Assembly: GCA_946411505.1 (NCBI GenBank)
Contig: CAMKEG010000001.1
Location: 806,001-870,000, forward strand
Origin: an uncultured Treponema sp.
GTDB lineage: Bacteria; Spirochaetota; Spirochaetia; Treponematales; Treponemataceae
Length of the DNA: 64,000 nt
Direction: 5' to 3'
The notes beneath the pieces are model-generated. The model saw nothing but the letters and a program-made list of their open reading frames with translations, made no database searches and was not told the DNA's origin. A program made the position numbers and the translations under genes. The first letter of the stretch is position 1, and every line of letters starts with the position of its first letter. Shown one piece after another: positions 9,077-17,143 of the stretch.

Positions 9077-11777
9077 TGCAAATTTTCTCCAAGCGAACAG
9101 CGCAAACCTTGTACTCAGGAATCCTTGCAAAATCGTCAAGGGCGGCGTTTGTCAAAACATTTACAGGCGAGTCTGGAAAATGAAACGGCATCCATGTTTC
9201 GCCTTCCGAAACTTTTTTTCCAACTCGCGCCGTAGCCGTAATGGAGCCGCGCCTGCTTTTTACGCTGATTCGTTCGCCGTCTTTAAATCCAAGTTTTTGA
9301 GCGTCTTTATAGTTCACCTCGATAAAGCCTTCGTCCAAAATTTCGTTCAATCCAGACGAGCGGCTTGTCATAGCCGCGGCGTTATATTGGTAAAGGACTC
9401 TTCCTGTAGTAAGAAACAAAGGATACTCTTCGTCAGGAAGTTCGGCGCTCGCCTTGTAAGAAGCGGGATACAAAAGAGCCTTTCCGCGCGCAGGCTTTCC
9501 GACATGCATAATTGGAGTTCCTAGACTTTCCTTGTCTTTGCAAGGCCACTGCAAGCTTTGACCTGAATCAAGGCGCTCGTAAGAAATGCCAGCCATGCTA
9601 GGCGTGAGCGACGCGATCTCGTCCATAATTTGAGAAGCCGTCAAACGCGGCTGCTGGTAGCCCATGGCGTTCATCAAATCAATAATAATGTCAATGTCGG
9701 ATCGCATTTGACCTTCCACAGCAACAGCCTTTCTAATGCGTTGGACGCGCCGTTCGGTGTTTGTAAAAGTTCCTTCCTTTTCCGCGTAGCTTAACGCAGG
9801 AAGAATCACATCGGCGTAGCGCGCGGTTTTTGTCATAAATAAATCTTGGACGACAAAAAAATCAAGGCTTTCCAAGGCTTTTATTACATGCGCCCTGTCA
9901 GGATCGGAAACCACAGGATCTTCTCCGCAAATGTAAAGGCCCTTTATTTTTCCGTCTATCGCGGCAGGAAGAACATCGGTAGCCATCAAACCGGGCTTGG
10001 GATTGAGCGGAACGCCCCAAGCCTTCTCAAATTTTTTTCGAACATTCTCGTCGGAAACCTTTTGATATCCGGGATAGTCGGTTGGCAAGGCTCCCATGTC
10101 GCAGGCGCCTTGCACATTGTTTTGTCCGCGAAGGGGATTTACGCCGCAGCCTTCCTTTCCAAGCTTTCCGCAAAGGAGCGCCATATTTGACATGCACATA
10201 ACCCCTTCAGTTCCGCTTGAATGTTCCGTAACGCCAAGGCAATAAATGATGGGCGCCTTCTTGGCCGTGGCATACATTCTAGCCGCCTCGCGCAACTTGT
10301 CAGGATCAACATGGCAAATCTCCGCGACTTTTTGAGGAGTATAGTCCGCCACAAGTTTTTTTAAATCCTCGTAGCCTTCGGTAAATTCGTCGATGAATTT
10401 TTTGTCAACAAGGTTTTCTTCTATCATCACATTCATCATTCCGTTGGCAAAAGCGACATTAGTTCCCGGACGCAACTTTAGATGAATGTCAGCCTTTTTT
10501 GCAAGCCCTATGTCGCGGGGATCTACAACAATAAGGCGCGTTCCTTTTTCAACTGCCTGCCGTATTTGCATTCCAACCACAGGATGCGCCTCTTCAGGAT
10601 TGGAGCCCACAAGCATTATGCAATCAACGTCGTGAGTGATGTCGTAAATGGGATTTGTCATGGCGCCGCTTCCCAGAGTCTTTGCGAGCCCCGCGACAGT
10701 CGCGGAATGGCATACGCGAGCGCAGTTGTCAGTGTTGTTTGTTCCAAAACAAACACGCGCCATTTTTTGAACCATATAAATGTCTTCATTGGCGCTGCGA
10801 GAACACGCAAAGGCCGCAAGCGAGTCAGGACCGTATTTTTCTTTGAGTTCCATAAATTTTTTTGCCGTGTATGAAATGGCCGTTTCCCAAGAGACTTCCT
10901 CAAACTCGCCGGTTTTCTTATTCTTTATGAGAGGCTTTTTTATTCTATCCTCCGAAAAAATAAAGTCAAAGCTTCCAGACCGTCCCTTTACGCATAAAAG
11001 CCCATGGTTTGAAGGGCCGTCAGCGGCCTCAACATTTACAATGCGATTCTCTTTTACCACAAGATAGAACTGACAGCCTGTGGCGCAGTGAGGACATGTG
11101 GTCAAAACTTTTTTGACTTCCCACTCGCGGTAATTTTTTTTCCGCTTTAAAGAAAGCGCCCCTGTCGGACAGGAAGCCGCGCAATTGCCGCACGACTCGC
11201 AAGCAGAATTTTTCCAGTCATTTCCAAACGGAGCCTCCACCAAATGAAACACGCCGTTACGCCCGCTTTTCAGCGTGTGGTTTCCCGCGGAGGACGCGCA
11301 GGCGTTTATGCAACGTTGACAATGAACGCACTTTGAAGGGTCATAAAAAATGTATGGATGCGAGTCCAAAACAGGAAACTTGTCAAAAAGTTTTGTCCGT
11401 GAGCCGTGATATTCGGAATTTTGAACGCCAAACTTATTGCACAAAAATTGCAGGCGGCAGGCTCCGTTTTCCGCGCAGTTCATGCAGTCCACTACATGGT
11501 TTGAAAGGATAAGCTTTAGCGTTTCCCTTCTGTAAGAATCAAGCTTTTCGGAGTCAGTCACAACGACATCGCCCTGCTTAACTTGCGTTTTGCAGGCGGC
11601 GACAAAATGATCAAGGCCCTGAATTTCAACAACACACAGGCGGCAGGAACCTATTTGACTCACATCTTTCAAATAACAAAGAGTGGGAATGTCGATTCCG
11701 TTTTGCCGCGCCGCCTCAAGAATAGTAGTTCCTTCCGAAACTGAAATTTCCTTTTCGTTTATCTTTAAAGAAATCAT
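9066..11777 (-). CDS. fdhA: Formate dehydrogenase catalytic subunit, cysteine type, with N-terminal iron-sulfur domains
   Basis: The 903-residue molybdopterin enzyme interconverts formate and CO2. From the N-terminus it has a [2Fe-2S] domain (CYLKD...GSCRLCVVEI), a cluster-binding segment (CMNCAENGACRL), two [4Fe-4S] motifs (CVHCQRCINACA, CESCGNCAASCP), then the MGD domain cluster (CPHCATGC) and the catalytic motif NCARVCHSATVAGL. The active-site residue is Cys356, codon TGC at 10712-10710, where some relatives have selenocysteine. The C-terminus is a molybdopterin dinucleotide-binding domain (FLTTGRVLYQYN). The ATG at 11777 overlaps the stop of the upstream flavoprotein (ATGA). Domain order matches soluble NAD- or ferredoxin-linked formate dehydrogenases, not the periplasmic type; no Tat signal is seen. 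Confidence 0.95.
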   Translation of the reverse strand: MISLKINEKEISVSEGTTILEAARQNGIDIPTLCYLKDVSQIGSCRLCVVEIQGLDHFVAACKTQVKQGDVVVTDSEKLDSYRRETLKLILSNHVVDCMNCAENGACRLQFLCNKFGVQNSEYHGSRTKLFDKFPVLDSHPYIFYDPSKCVHCQRCINACASSAGNHTLKSGRNGVFHLVEAPFGNDWKNSACESCGNCAASCPTGALSLKRKKNYREWEVKKVLTTCPHCATGCQFYLVVKENRIVNVEAADGPSNHGLLCVKGRSGSFDFIFSEDRIKKPLIKNKKTGEFEEVSWETAISYTAKKFMELKEKYGPDSLAAFACSRSANEDIYMVQKMARVCFGTNNTDNCARVCHSATVAGLAKTLGSGAMTNPIYDITHDVDCIMLVGSNPEEAHPVVGMQIRQAVEKGTRLIVVDPRDIGLAKKADIHLKLRPGTNVAFANGMMNVMIEENLVDKKFIDEFTEGYEDLKKLVADYTPQKVAEICHVDPDKLREAARMYATAKKAPIIYCLGVTEHSSGTEGVMCMSNMALLCGKLGKEGCGVNPLRGQNNVQGACDMGALPTDYPGYQKVSDENVRKKFEKAWGVPLNPKPGLMATDVLPAAIDGKIKGLYICGEDPVVSDPDRAHVIKALESLDFFVVQDLFMTKTARYADVILPALSYAEKEGTFTNTERRVQRIRKAVAVEGQMRSDIDIIIDLMNAMGYQQPRLTASQIMDEIASLTPSMAGISYERLDSGQSLQWPCKDKESLGTPIMHVGKPARGKALLYPASYKASAELPDEEYPLFLTTGRVLYQYNAAAMTSRSSGLNEILDEGFIEVNYKDAQKLGFKDGERISVKSRRGSITATARVGKKVSEGETWMPFHFPDSPVNVLTNAALDDFARIPEYKVCAVRLEKICNGN

Positions 11778-13579
11778 TCTCCCCATCCTCCAGGCATTGA
11801 ACCGCAGCCAAAATGGTCGCACCTTAAACAGCGCGACGATTCCCTAAAGCCCTCTTCTTCTGTCATAGGAACTTCGACATGCTCAAAGTCTTGGACCCGA
11901 TCAAAAGGATCGCGCTCTTCTATCACGGCGCGGCCTGTAGGAACGCAAACATTAGGAAGCGCCCCTGGAACTTTTATCGAGCATTCAACCTTATGGCTGT
12001 AACCCAAATATTCGTCAATGTTATAAGCTGCCACTTGTCCGGCCGCTATCGCGTTGATGGCGGTAGAAGGGCCGGTGACGCAATCTCCGCCAGAAAAAAT
12101 TCCTTCCGCGCCGTTCACTTGGCAAGCCTCGTCAGCGACAATCCTTCCGCGTTCCACAGGAATGCCGTCCGCCTCAAAAACCTCAGTGTCGCTTCTTTGA
12201 CCAACGCCTAAAATCAAAAGGTCGCACTTAAAACGATAAGGATAAGAGCTGGAATGTTCTGTGGTCATAAGGCCGTTCTTGTCGTAAGGGCCCAAAATTT
12301 GCGGTTGAAGCCACACCGCGACGGCAAGGCCTGTTTCTTTGTCAGCCTCGATGTTTAAAAAGCTGAGCAGCGTCCTAAAACGCACACCCTCTTGCATCGC
12401 GCTTCTAATCTCGCTGGAAAGCGCCGTCATATCGTCTCTCTTTCTTGTAAAAACATGAATCGTTTGGGCGTTCAATCTGGCGGCCGTTCTAGCCGCGTCC
12501 ATCGCCACATTTCCTCCGCCAATCAAGACAACCCGCTTTCCCGTCAAATCGATTTTTTCGCCCTTGGCAACTCTTTGCAAAAAATCCGCGGCAGGAACAA
12601 CATTGCTGCAATCCGCGTTTTCAATTGGCATCCTGTTTCCGATTTGCGCTCCGATTCCTAAATAAAGCGCGTCGTAATTTTTCTTTAAATCTTCAAGTTG
12701 AACGTCACGGCCCACTTTTGTTCCAACTTTTATCTCGATGTCGCCCGCCTTCAGCAAGCTTTGAATGTCGTCGTCCAATTTTTCCTTTGGAAGGCGGTAT
12801 GCCGGAATTCCGTATCGAAGCATGCCGCCCAACTTTTCGCGCTCGTCAAACACAACGGCCTTGTGCCCCATCAGCGCCAAAAAATAAGCGCATGTCAAGC
12901 CAGAAGGGCCGCCGCCCACAATCGCAATCTTTTTTCCTGTCTTTACGTTCGCTTTAGGAAGGGCCACGTCGCGAGCGCTCATCTGATCAACCGCGAATTT
13001 TTTTAACCCTCGAATATTTATCGCCTCGTCGATTATCGAACGGCGGCATCTGCTCTCGCAAGGATGCTCGCAAACCATCGCGCACGAAGTTGGAAAAGGA
13101 TTTTTGTCGCGAATCAAATTTATCGCGTCAGCCCAACGCCTTTCTTTTACAAGCGCTATATAGCCGGGAACATTTACATGGGCGGGACACATCGTCACGC
13201 AAGGAATGGTTTGAATTTTATTTTCCACGCAACGCCGGTTTTGAACATGGCTTTGATACTCGTCGGAAAATTCAACCAGGCTGTCCAAAACAGTATTCGC
13301 CGCGACGACGCCCACGGCGCAATCCGAAGTTTGAGCGATCATCTTGCACAAGGACTCCATCTTGTCCAAAATTTCTTGAGTGCCTTCGCCACGCAAAATC
13401 GCTCCGAACAACCTGTCAACCTCATAAAGTCCGTCACGGCAAGGAACGCATTTTCCGCAACTTTGGTTCATCGACATTTGCAAAAGCGAGCGGTAAAGGA
13501 CAAGCGGACACATTCCAGGCGGATAGGAAGTCAATCGAGACTTAAATTTGTTAAGCGCGACGCTCATTCTGGCATTCAT
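11774..13579 (-). CDS. NuoF C-terminal domain / GltD-like flavoprotein fusion, formate dehydrogenase partner
   Basis: This 601-residue protein starts with the [4Fe-4S] domain found at the end of NuoF-type subunits (CGKCVPCRDG near residue 40), then a GltD-like region with cysteine motifs (CVTMCP, CAMVCEHPCESRCRR), an FAD site (IVGGGPSGLTCAYF), a pyridine-nucleotide site (GGGNVAMDAARTA) and a C-terminal SSRCLRCDHFGCG. It lacks the FMN/NADH-binding half of NuoF. By analogy it passes electrons between NAD(P)H and FdhA. I chose ATG 13579 because AAAGGAAAC precedes it and the -10 box of the likely promoter overlaps the earlier ATG at 13615. First gene of the operon. NAD versus NADP specificity is not decided. 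Confidence 0.88.
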   Translation of the reverse strand: MNARMSVALNKFKSRLTSYPPGMCPLVLYRSLLQMSMNQSCGKCVPCRDGLYEVDRLFGAILRGEGTQEILDKMESLCKMIAQTSDCAVGVVAANTVLDSLVEFSDEYQSHVQNRRCVENKIQTIPCVTMCPAHVNVPGYIALVKERRWADAINLIRDKNPFPTSCAMVCEHPCESRCRRSIIDEAINIRGLKKFAVDQMSARDVALPKANVKTGKKIAIVGGGPSGLTCAYFLALMGHKAVVFDEREKLGGMLRYGIPAYRLPKEKLDDDIQSLLKAGDIEIKVGTKVGRDVQLEDLKKNYDALYLGIGAQIGNRMPIENADCSNVVPAADFLQRVAKGEKIDLTGKRVVLIGGGNVAMDAARTAARLNAQTIHVFTRKRDDMTALSSEIRSAMQEGVRFRTLLSFLNIEADKETGLAVAVWLQPQILGPYDKNGLMTTEHSSSYPYRFKCDLLILGVGQRSDTEVFEADGIPVERGRIVADEACQVNGAEGIFSGGDCVTGPSTAINAIAAGQVAAYNIDEYLGYSHKVECSIKVPGALPNVCVPTGRAVIEERDPFDRVQDFEHVEVPMTEEEGFRESSRCLRCDHFGCGSMPGGWGE

Positions 13580-13612
13580 GTTTCCTTTTTTTGCAAGACG
13601 CTTCATAAGAAT

Positions 13613-13641
13613 CATTATACACCTTTTTTTTTAATTTTCTA
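13613..13641 (-). promoter_or_regulatory. Candidate promoter of the formate dehydrogenase/cofactor operon
   Basis: A perfect TATAAT (13618-13613) sits 17 bases after TAGAAA (13641-13636, 4 of 6 matches to the -35 consensus). It would start transcription near 13606, upstream of the chosen start codon at 13579. No other convincing promoter is visible before the first gene. Confidence 0.5.
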
Positions 13642-13663
13642 GTGGAACATGGGCGGACGGCGC

Positions 13664-13692
13664 TTGAAAAAAGTCTTAAATTTCACTAAACT
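13664..13692 (+). promoter_or_regulatory. Candidate glyA promoter
   Basis: TTGAAA (13664-13669), a 17-base spacer and TAAACT (13687-13692) face glyA. The leader would be about 80 bases. An 8-base inverted repeat, GTGGAACA at 13642-13649 and TGTTCCAC at 13752-13759, spans the divergent region; its meaning is unknown. Confidence 0.55.
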
Positions 13693-13779
13693 TTTTTAAA
13701 ATTATTCAAAACAAACGCCCGCGACTTTCAACGCGATTTTCGCCGGGATTTTGTTCCACCAAAACAAAAGGAGTCAAAA

Positions 13780-15279
13780 ATGTCCACGCCTTTGGAAAAC
13801 TACCTTGCCAAGTCTAACGGAAAGCCCAACGCCGCCATGTGCGCCTATGTGGCCAACTTGCAGCAAGTCGCCGCCGTGGGGCCAGAAATCGCAGCCTCTA
13901 TCGTCAACGAACTTGAAAACCAGCGCAGCCACCTTAAATTGGTCGCGAGCGAAAACTACTGCTCGCTCAACGTTCAGGCCGCGATGGGAAACTTGCTGAC
14001 CGACAAGTACGCCGAAGGCTACCCGGAGCACCGCTACTACGGCGGCTGCGTGAACATCGACGCGGTTGAGAACGCCGCCGCCCGCGAGGCCGAAAAGCTT
14101 TTTGGCGCGGACTACGCCTACGTTCAGCCCCACTCAGGCGCGGACGCGAACCTCGTGGCCTACTGGGCGATTCTTTCAAAAAAAATCGAGACTCCCACAT
14201 TGGAGGAGCTTGGCGTAAAATCTTTGGCCGACCTTACCGACGCCCAGTTTGACGAGCTTCGCAAAAAGTTTGGAAACCAAAAATTGATGGGCTTGGACTA
14301 CTCTTGCGGCGGCCACTTGACTCACGGCTACCGAATGAACGTCAGCGCCCGCATGTTCGAGAGCCACCCCTACGGCGTTGACAAAGAGACGGGCCTTTTG
14401 GACTACGACGCGATTGAAAAGCAGGCGATGGAAGTCAAGCCCTTGATTTTGCTCACGGGCTTTTCCGCCTACCCAAGAAAGATTGACTTTAAAAGATTCC
14501 GCGCCATCGCCGACAAGTGCGGCGCCACGCTGATGGTCGACATGGCGCACTTCGCGGGCCTTGTGGCCGGAAAGGTTTGGACAGGCGACAACGACCCCGT
14601 TAAATGGGCCGACGTCGTCACGTCTACAACCCACAAGACGTTGCGCGGACCTCGCGGCTCGATTATTCTTTGCAAAAAGGAATACGCCGACTATGTCAAC
14701 AAGGGATGCCCAATGGTTTTGGGCGGCCCGCTCGGACACGTCATGGCGGCCAAGGCAATCGCGCTTAAGGAAGCCAACACGCAGGCCTACCGCGACTGGG
14801 CCTCTCAGGTAGTGAAGAACGCGCAGGCTCTTGCCAAGTCTTGCGCTGATTTGGGAATGGTCTTGCAGACAGGCGGAACGGAAGACCACCTTATGTTGGT
14901 TGACGTGACCACTTACGGCCTTACAGGAAAGCAGGCGGAAGCCGCGCTCTTCCAGTGCGGTGTGACGGCCAACGCCAACGCGCTTCCTTACGACAAGAAC
15001 GGAGCCTGGTGGACCAGCGGAATCCGCATCGGAACTCCGGGCCTCACGACGCTCGGCATGAACGAAAAGGACATGGCCGAAGTCGCCTCCATCATCGACT
15101 TTGTTCTAAAGGGAACCAAGCCCGGCCTTACAAAAGAAGGAAAGCCCGCCAAGGGAAAAATCGACCTTGACGCCTCCGTCCAGGCCAAAGCCAAAGAGCG
15201 CGTCAACGCCTTGTTGGGCGCCCACGTTCTTTACCCCGAACTGGACTTGGACTTCTTGAAGGCTGAGTTCTGCAAGTAA
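13780..15279 (+). CDS. glyA: Serine hydroxymethyltransferase
   Basis: GlyA is the cytoplasmic PLP enzyme that interconverts serine plus tetrahydrofolate with glycine plus methylene-tetrahydrofolate. Motifs: LVASENYCS, the substrate and PLP region HSGADANLVAYWAI, VDMAHFAGLVAG, and the PLP lysine in TSTTHKTLRGPRG (about residue 286). At 499 residues it is roughly 75 longer than the common bacterial enzyme, mostly from an insert after residue 130 (around KKIETPTLEELGVKSLADL) and an extended N-terminus, which I believe is common in spirochaetes. AAAGGAG precedes the ATG. GC content in sampled lines is much higher than in the neighbouring operon. Convergent with the downstream phosphatase across a shared terminator. 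Confidence 0.97.
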   Translation: MSTPLENYLAKSNGKPNAAMCAYVANLQQVAAVGPEIAASIVNELENQRSHLKLVASENYCSLNVQAAMGNLLTDKYAEGYPEHRYYGGCVNIDAVENAAAREAEKLFGADYAYVQPHSGADANLVAYWAILSKKIETPTLEELGVKSLADLTDAQFDELRKKFGNQKLMGLDYSCGGHLTHGYRMNVSARMFESHPYGVDKETGLLDYDAIEKQAMEVKPLILLTGFSAYPRKIDFKRFRAIADKCGATLMVDMAHFAGLVAGKVWTGDNDPVKWADVVTSTTHKTLRGPRGSIILCKKEYADYVNKGCPMVLGGPLGHVMAAKAIALKEANTQAYRDWASQVVKNAQALAKSCADLGMVLQTGGTEDHLMLVDVTTYGLTGKQAEAALFQCGVTANANALPYDKNGAWWTSGIRIGTPGLTTLGMNEKDMAEVASIIDFVLKGTKPGLTKEGKPAKGKIDLDASVQAKAKERVNALLGAHVLYPELDLDFLKAEFCK

Positions 15280-15304
15280 AATGACAACCGGTCGCTAACC
15301 AAAA

Positions 15305-15342
15305 GTCCGGCCCGCCGCTAGTCGGCGGGCCGTTCTTGTTTA
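15305..15342. terminator. Bidirectional intrinsic terminator between glyA and a convergent gene
   Basis: A 9-bp GC-rich stem (GGCCCGCCG at 15309-15317 and CGGCGGGCC at 15323-15331) with a 5-base loop is followed by a T-rich tract. It lies between convergent genes and could serve both, although the T tract is short on both sides. Confidence 0.7.
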
Positions 15343-15351
15343 ATCTTTCCG

Positions 15352-16134
15352 CTAAAGTTCCTGCAAGACCGGCGCGTAGTAGCCGCTTGAAGAAATCCGT
15401 TGGCTTTTTCCCAAGTGCCGCGTGTCGCCCAAGCGCTCCACCCTAAAGACCGCCCTGCCCCGCTCGCGCTCCTCGCTGTTCAAAACCGTGATTGACGTTG
15501 GCGCGACAAAAAAGCCCTGCCACAAAACGAGCGGCGAGCAGCCGACCAAATGGCTTATCGCCGCGAACATGACGCCCAAGTGGCAAAAGCAAACGATTGT
15601 CCTTTGGTCGTATTCGTCCTTGTTGGACAAAAGGTGGTAGTTGGGAACAAAGGTCTTTTGGTCAAAGTTGGGGTTGGCGATTTTTCCGTCGGTCTTGTAC
15701 AAAAAGCCGTCGCGCTTAAAATGGTACTTGGCCAAAAGCGCGTCCAGTCCTTCGCAAACTTCCTTGTAGTTTTTGGCGACAGGGCCTGTCTTCATTAGCT
15801 TTGTGTCAAGCCACTTTTCCCTGTCCAAGAATTTTTTTTCGGAAAAATAGTAGGAAGGCATCAAGTCCCAGGGAATGCGCTTGTGGCCGTCTACCGGGTC
15901 AACAACCGGAACGTAAAACTCGCGCAGCCAGTCGAGCGTCTTGGCCTTTCTTCCAACCAAGTCAAGCGAAACTTTGGCGGTCGCCTGAGCGCGGCCCAGG
16001 GGCGAAACGTAAAAGTCCGTGACATTCCATTTGGCCACGCGCTTGGCCAAAAGCTTTGCTTCCTTAAAGCCCTGTTTTGTAAGGGAATCGTGTTCGTAGT
16101 CGGGGTCTCCGTGGCGGATAAAAATCAATCGCAT
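15352..16134 (-). CDS. Histidine phosphatase family protein
   Basis: A 260-residue cytoplasmic protein with the catalytic RHGD motif at residues 7-10 (phosphohistidine His8), the second arginine region SPLGRAQATA and a late histidine (CFCHLGVMFA). This is the phosphoglycerate mutase-like superfamily; the substrate cannot be told from sequence. No signal peptide. The ATG at 16134 is preceded by a strong promoter whose -10 box ends six bases before the start and no Shine-Dalgarno is present, so the mRNA may be leaderless. Convergent with glyA. Confidence 0.85.
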   Translation of the reverse strand: MRLIFIRHGDPDYEHDSLTKQGFKEAKLLAKRVAKWNVTDFYVSPLGRAQATAKVSLDLVGRKAKTLDWLREFYVPVVDPVDGHKRIPWDLMPSYYFSEKKFLDREKWLDTKLMKTGPVAKNYKEVCEGLDALLAKYHFKRDGFLYKTDGKIANPNFDQKTFVPNYHLLSNKDEYDQRTIVCFCHLGVMFAAISHLVGCSPLVLWQGFFVAPTSITVLNSEERERGRAVFRVERLGDTRHLGKSQRISSSGYYAPVLQEL

Positions 16135-16140
16135 GAGGCA

Positions 16141-16169
16141 ATTCTATAAAAAGCCGCTCAAAATTTCAA
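16141..16169 (-). promoter_or_regulatory. Leaderless-type promoter of the histidine phosphatase gene
   Basis: TTGAAA (16169-16164), 17-base spacer, TAGAAT (16146-16141), then six bases to the ATG. Transcription would begin at or beside the start codon. Confidence 0.65.
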
Positions 16170-16208
16170 CCGCGCCTATTGACAAGGCAAACGGATTATA
16201 GGCAAGAC

Positions 16209-16339
16209 AAAAACGCTCTCGGGAGAATCGAACGGCCTTACTCGCGGTTGAAGCCGCAATGTATATATATAACAATTTCGCTTCGCAAAATTGTCGGCTT
16301 CAAAGCGAACGGCCGTCCGCCTTCTCCCTACGCGTTTTT
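16209..16339. repeat. Long imperfect palindromic element, family A copy 1
   Basis: The ends pair as inverted repeats: AAAAACGC at 16209-16216 with GCGTTTTT at 16332-16339, continuing through GGGAGAA and CGGCC blocks. An inner stem TTGAAGCCG/CGGCTTCAA encloses a further ACAATTT/AAATTGT hairpin. The ends resemble the elements near 21,664, 44,321 and 52,440. The region 16,150-16,440 has no convincing gene; a further inverted repeat (GCAACCGC near 16,365 and GCGGTTGC near 16,430) follows. Confidence 0.65.
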
Positions 16340-16446
16340 ATTGCTTCCTATCCGTTTGACTTGGCAACCGCAACAGTAAATGTAGGAGAAAAAGCGGCGC
16401 GACTGGAAGCCGCGTTTATTTTTTTTATGCGGTTGCAAAAAAAGTC

Positions 16447-16503
16447 TTGACAAGTTTACTTGGCAATGGTATCTTAACGGCGTATGCCAAGTTTACTTGG
16501 CAA
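16447..16503 (+). promoter_or_regulatory. Promoter with doubled palindromic operator
   Basis: TTGACA (16447-16452), a 17-base spacer and TATCTT (16470-16475) form the promoter. The palindrome core AAGTTTACTT occurs twice, within ACAAGTTTACTTGGCAA (16450-16466, overlapping the -35 and spacer) and as CCAAGTTTACTTGG (16487-16500, just after the expected start site). The layout is that of a repressor binding two sites to block the polymerase. The XRE protein encoded at the end of this operon is a candidate binder, by inference only. Confidence 0.75.
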
Positions 16504-16522
16504 CACTAATGGAGGAAGAATT

Positions 16523-17134
16523 ATGAAAAAATCCCTAGCTCTTATTTTCCTTGCGCTTTTGGCCTTGCCCTTGCCAGCCAAAAAATTTTCTTTTGGAATC
16601 GAGGGCGGAGCCGGAATCAACACCGCTTTTGTCAAAGCCGGCGGGCTTGAGTCCGACTTTGACTTTATCCCGACTTTTAGAGCCGGCGCGGCCGCGGAAT
16701 GGAATTTCAACCAAGTCACGGCATTGCAATTAAAGGCCCTTTTCCACCACAACAACGGCTTTTCATTTACAGACCAAAATGGAAAGACAAAAGCCTCCTT
16801 TATGACAGTTGACATTCCCCTGCTTTTAAAACTCACGTTTGCCGGAATCGAAAACATTCCGGGCCGCTTCGCAATTTTCGCGGGGCCAAACTTCAGCTTT
16901 AAGCTTGGAGGCGTTTCCGAATCAAACGGCGGCTGGACAAGCGGCCAAAAGAGATTTGACTCAGGCGACATTTTCGCCGCGGGGCTTGAATGCGGCGCCG
17001 AATACGCCTTTAGCAAAGAAAACGGTTTTAGAATCGGCCTTTCCGTTCTCGTAGACCTTTCGGATTTTTCCAAGGACAAAAATTTTTCCACGCGCCGCCT
17101 TTGCGCGACGCCTTACTTAAGCTACTATTTTTAG
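16523..17134 (+). CDS. Predicted outer-membrane beta-barrel protein (PorT-like fold)
   Basis: The 203-residue protein starts with a Sec signal peptide (MKKSLALIFLALLALPLPAKK), followed by alternating amphipathic strands with repeated glycines and aromatics (GIEGGAGINTAF, FIPTFRAGAAAEWNF, FAIFAGPNFSFKLGG, AAGLECGAEYAF) and a C-terminal aromatic YLSYYF, typical for outer-membrane barrels of about eight strands. The start at 16523 follows GGAGGAAG; an upstream in-frame start would lie inside the operator. First gene of a four-gene operon controlled by the CCAAGTTTACTTGG sites. Function is unknown; adhesion, sensing or transport are all possible. Confidence 0.75.
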   Translation: MKKSLALIFLALLALPLPAKKFSFGIEGGAGINTAFVKAGGLESDFDFIPTFRAGAAAEWNFNQVTALQLKALFHHNNGFSFTDQNGKTKASFMTVDIPLLLKLTFAGIENIPGRFAIFAGPNFSFKLGGVSESNGGWTSGQKRFDSGDIFAAGLECGAEYAFSKENGFRIGLSVLVDLSDFSKDKNFSTRRLCATPYLSYYF

Positions 17135-17143
17135 GAGGAGAAA

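Noticed and set aside
10700..10720. Selenocysteine insertion in FdhA
   Set aside because: The active-site codon is TGC, so no UGA recoding is needed here.
13580..13615. Earlier ATG for the formate dehydrogenase flavoprotein at 13,615
   Set aside because: It overlaps the TATAAT of the likely promoter, so it would not be in the transcript; 13,579 has a better Shine-Dalgarno.
13699..13779. Glycine or folate riboswitch before glyA
   Set aside because: The leader of about 80 bases has no glycine-aptamer or tetrahydrofolate-aptamer core that I can recognise.
14176..14889. A 237-codon open frame on the minus strand inside glyA
   Set aside because: Fully inside a well-supported gene on the other strand with no recognisable protein features or Shine-Dalgarno.
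16177..16205. TTGACA followed by TATAGG on the plus strand as a promoter
   Set aside because: The spacing between the boxes is only about 12 bases, too short for a sigma-70 promoter.
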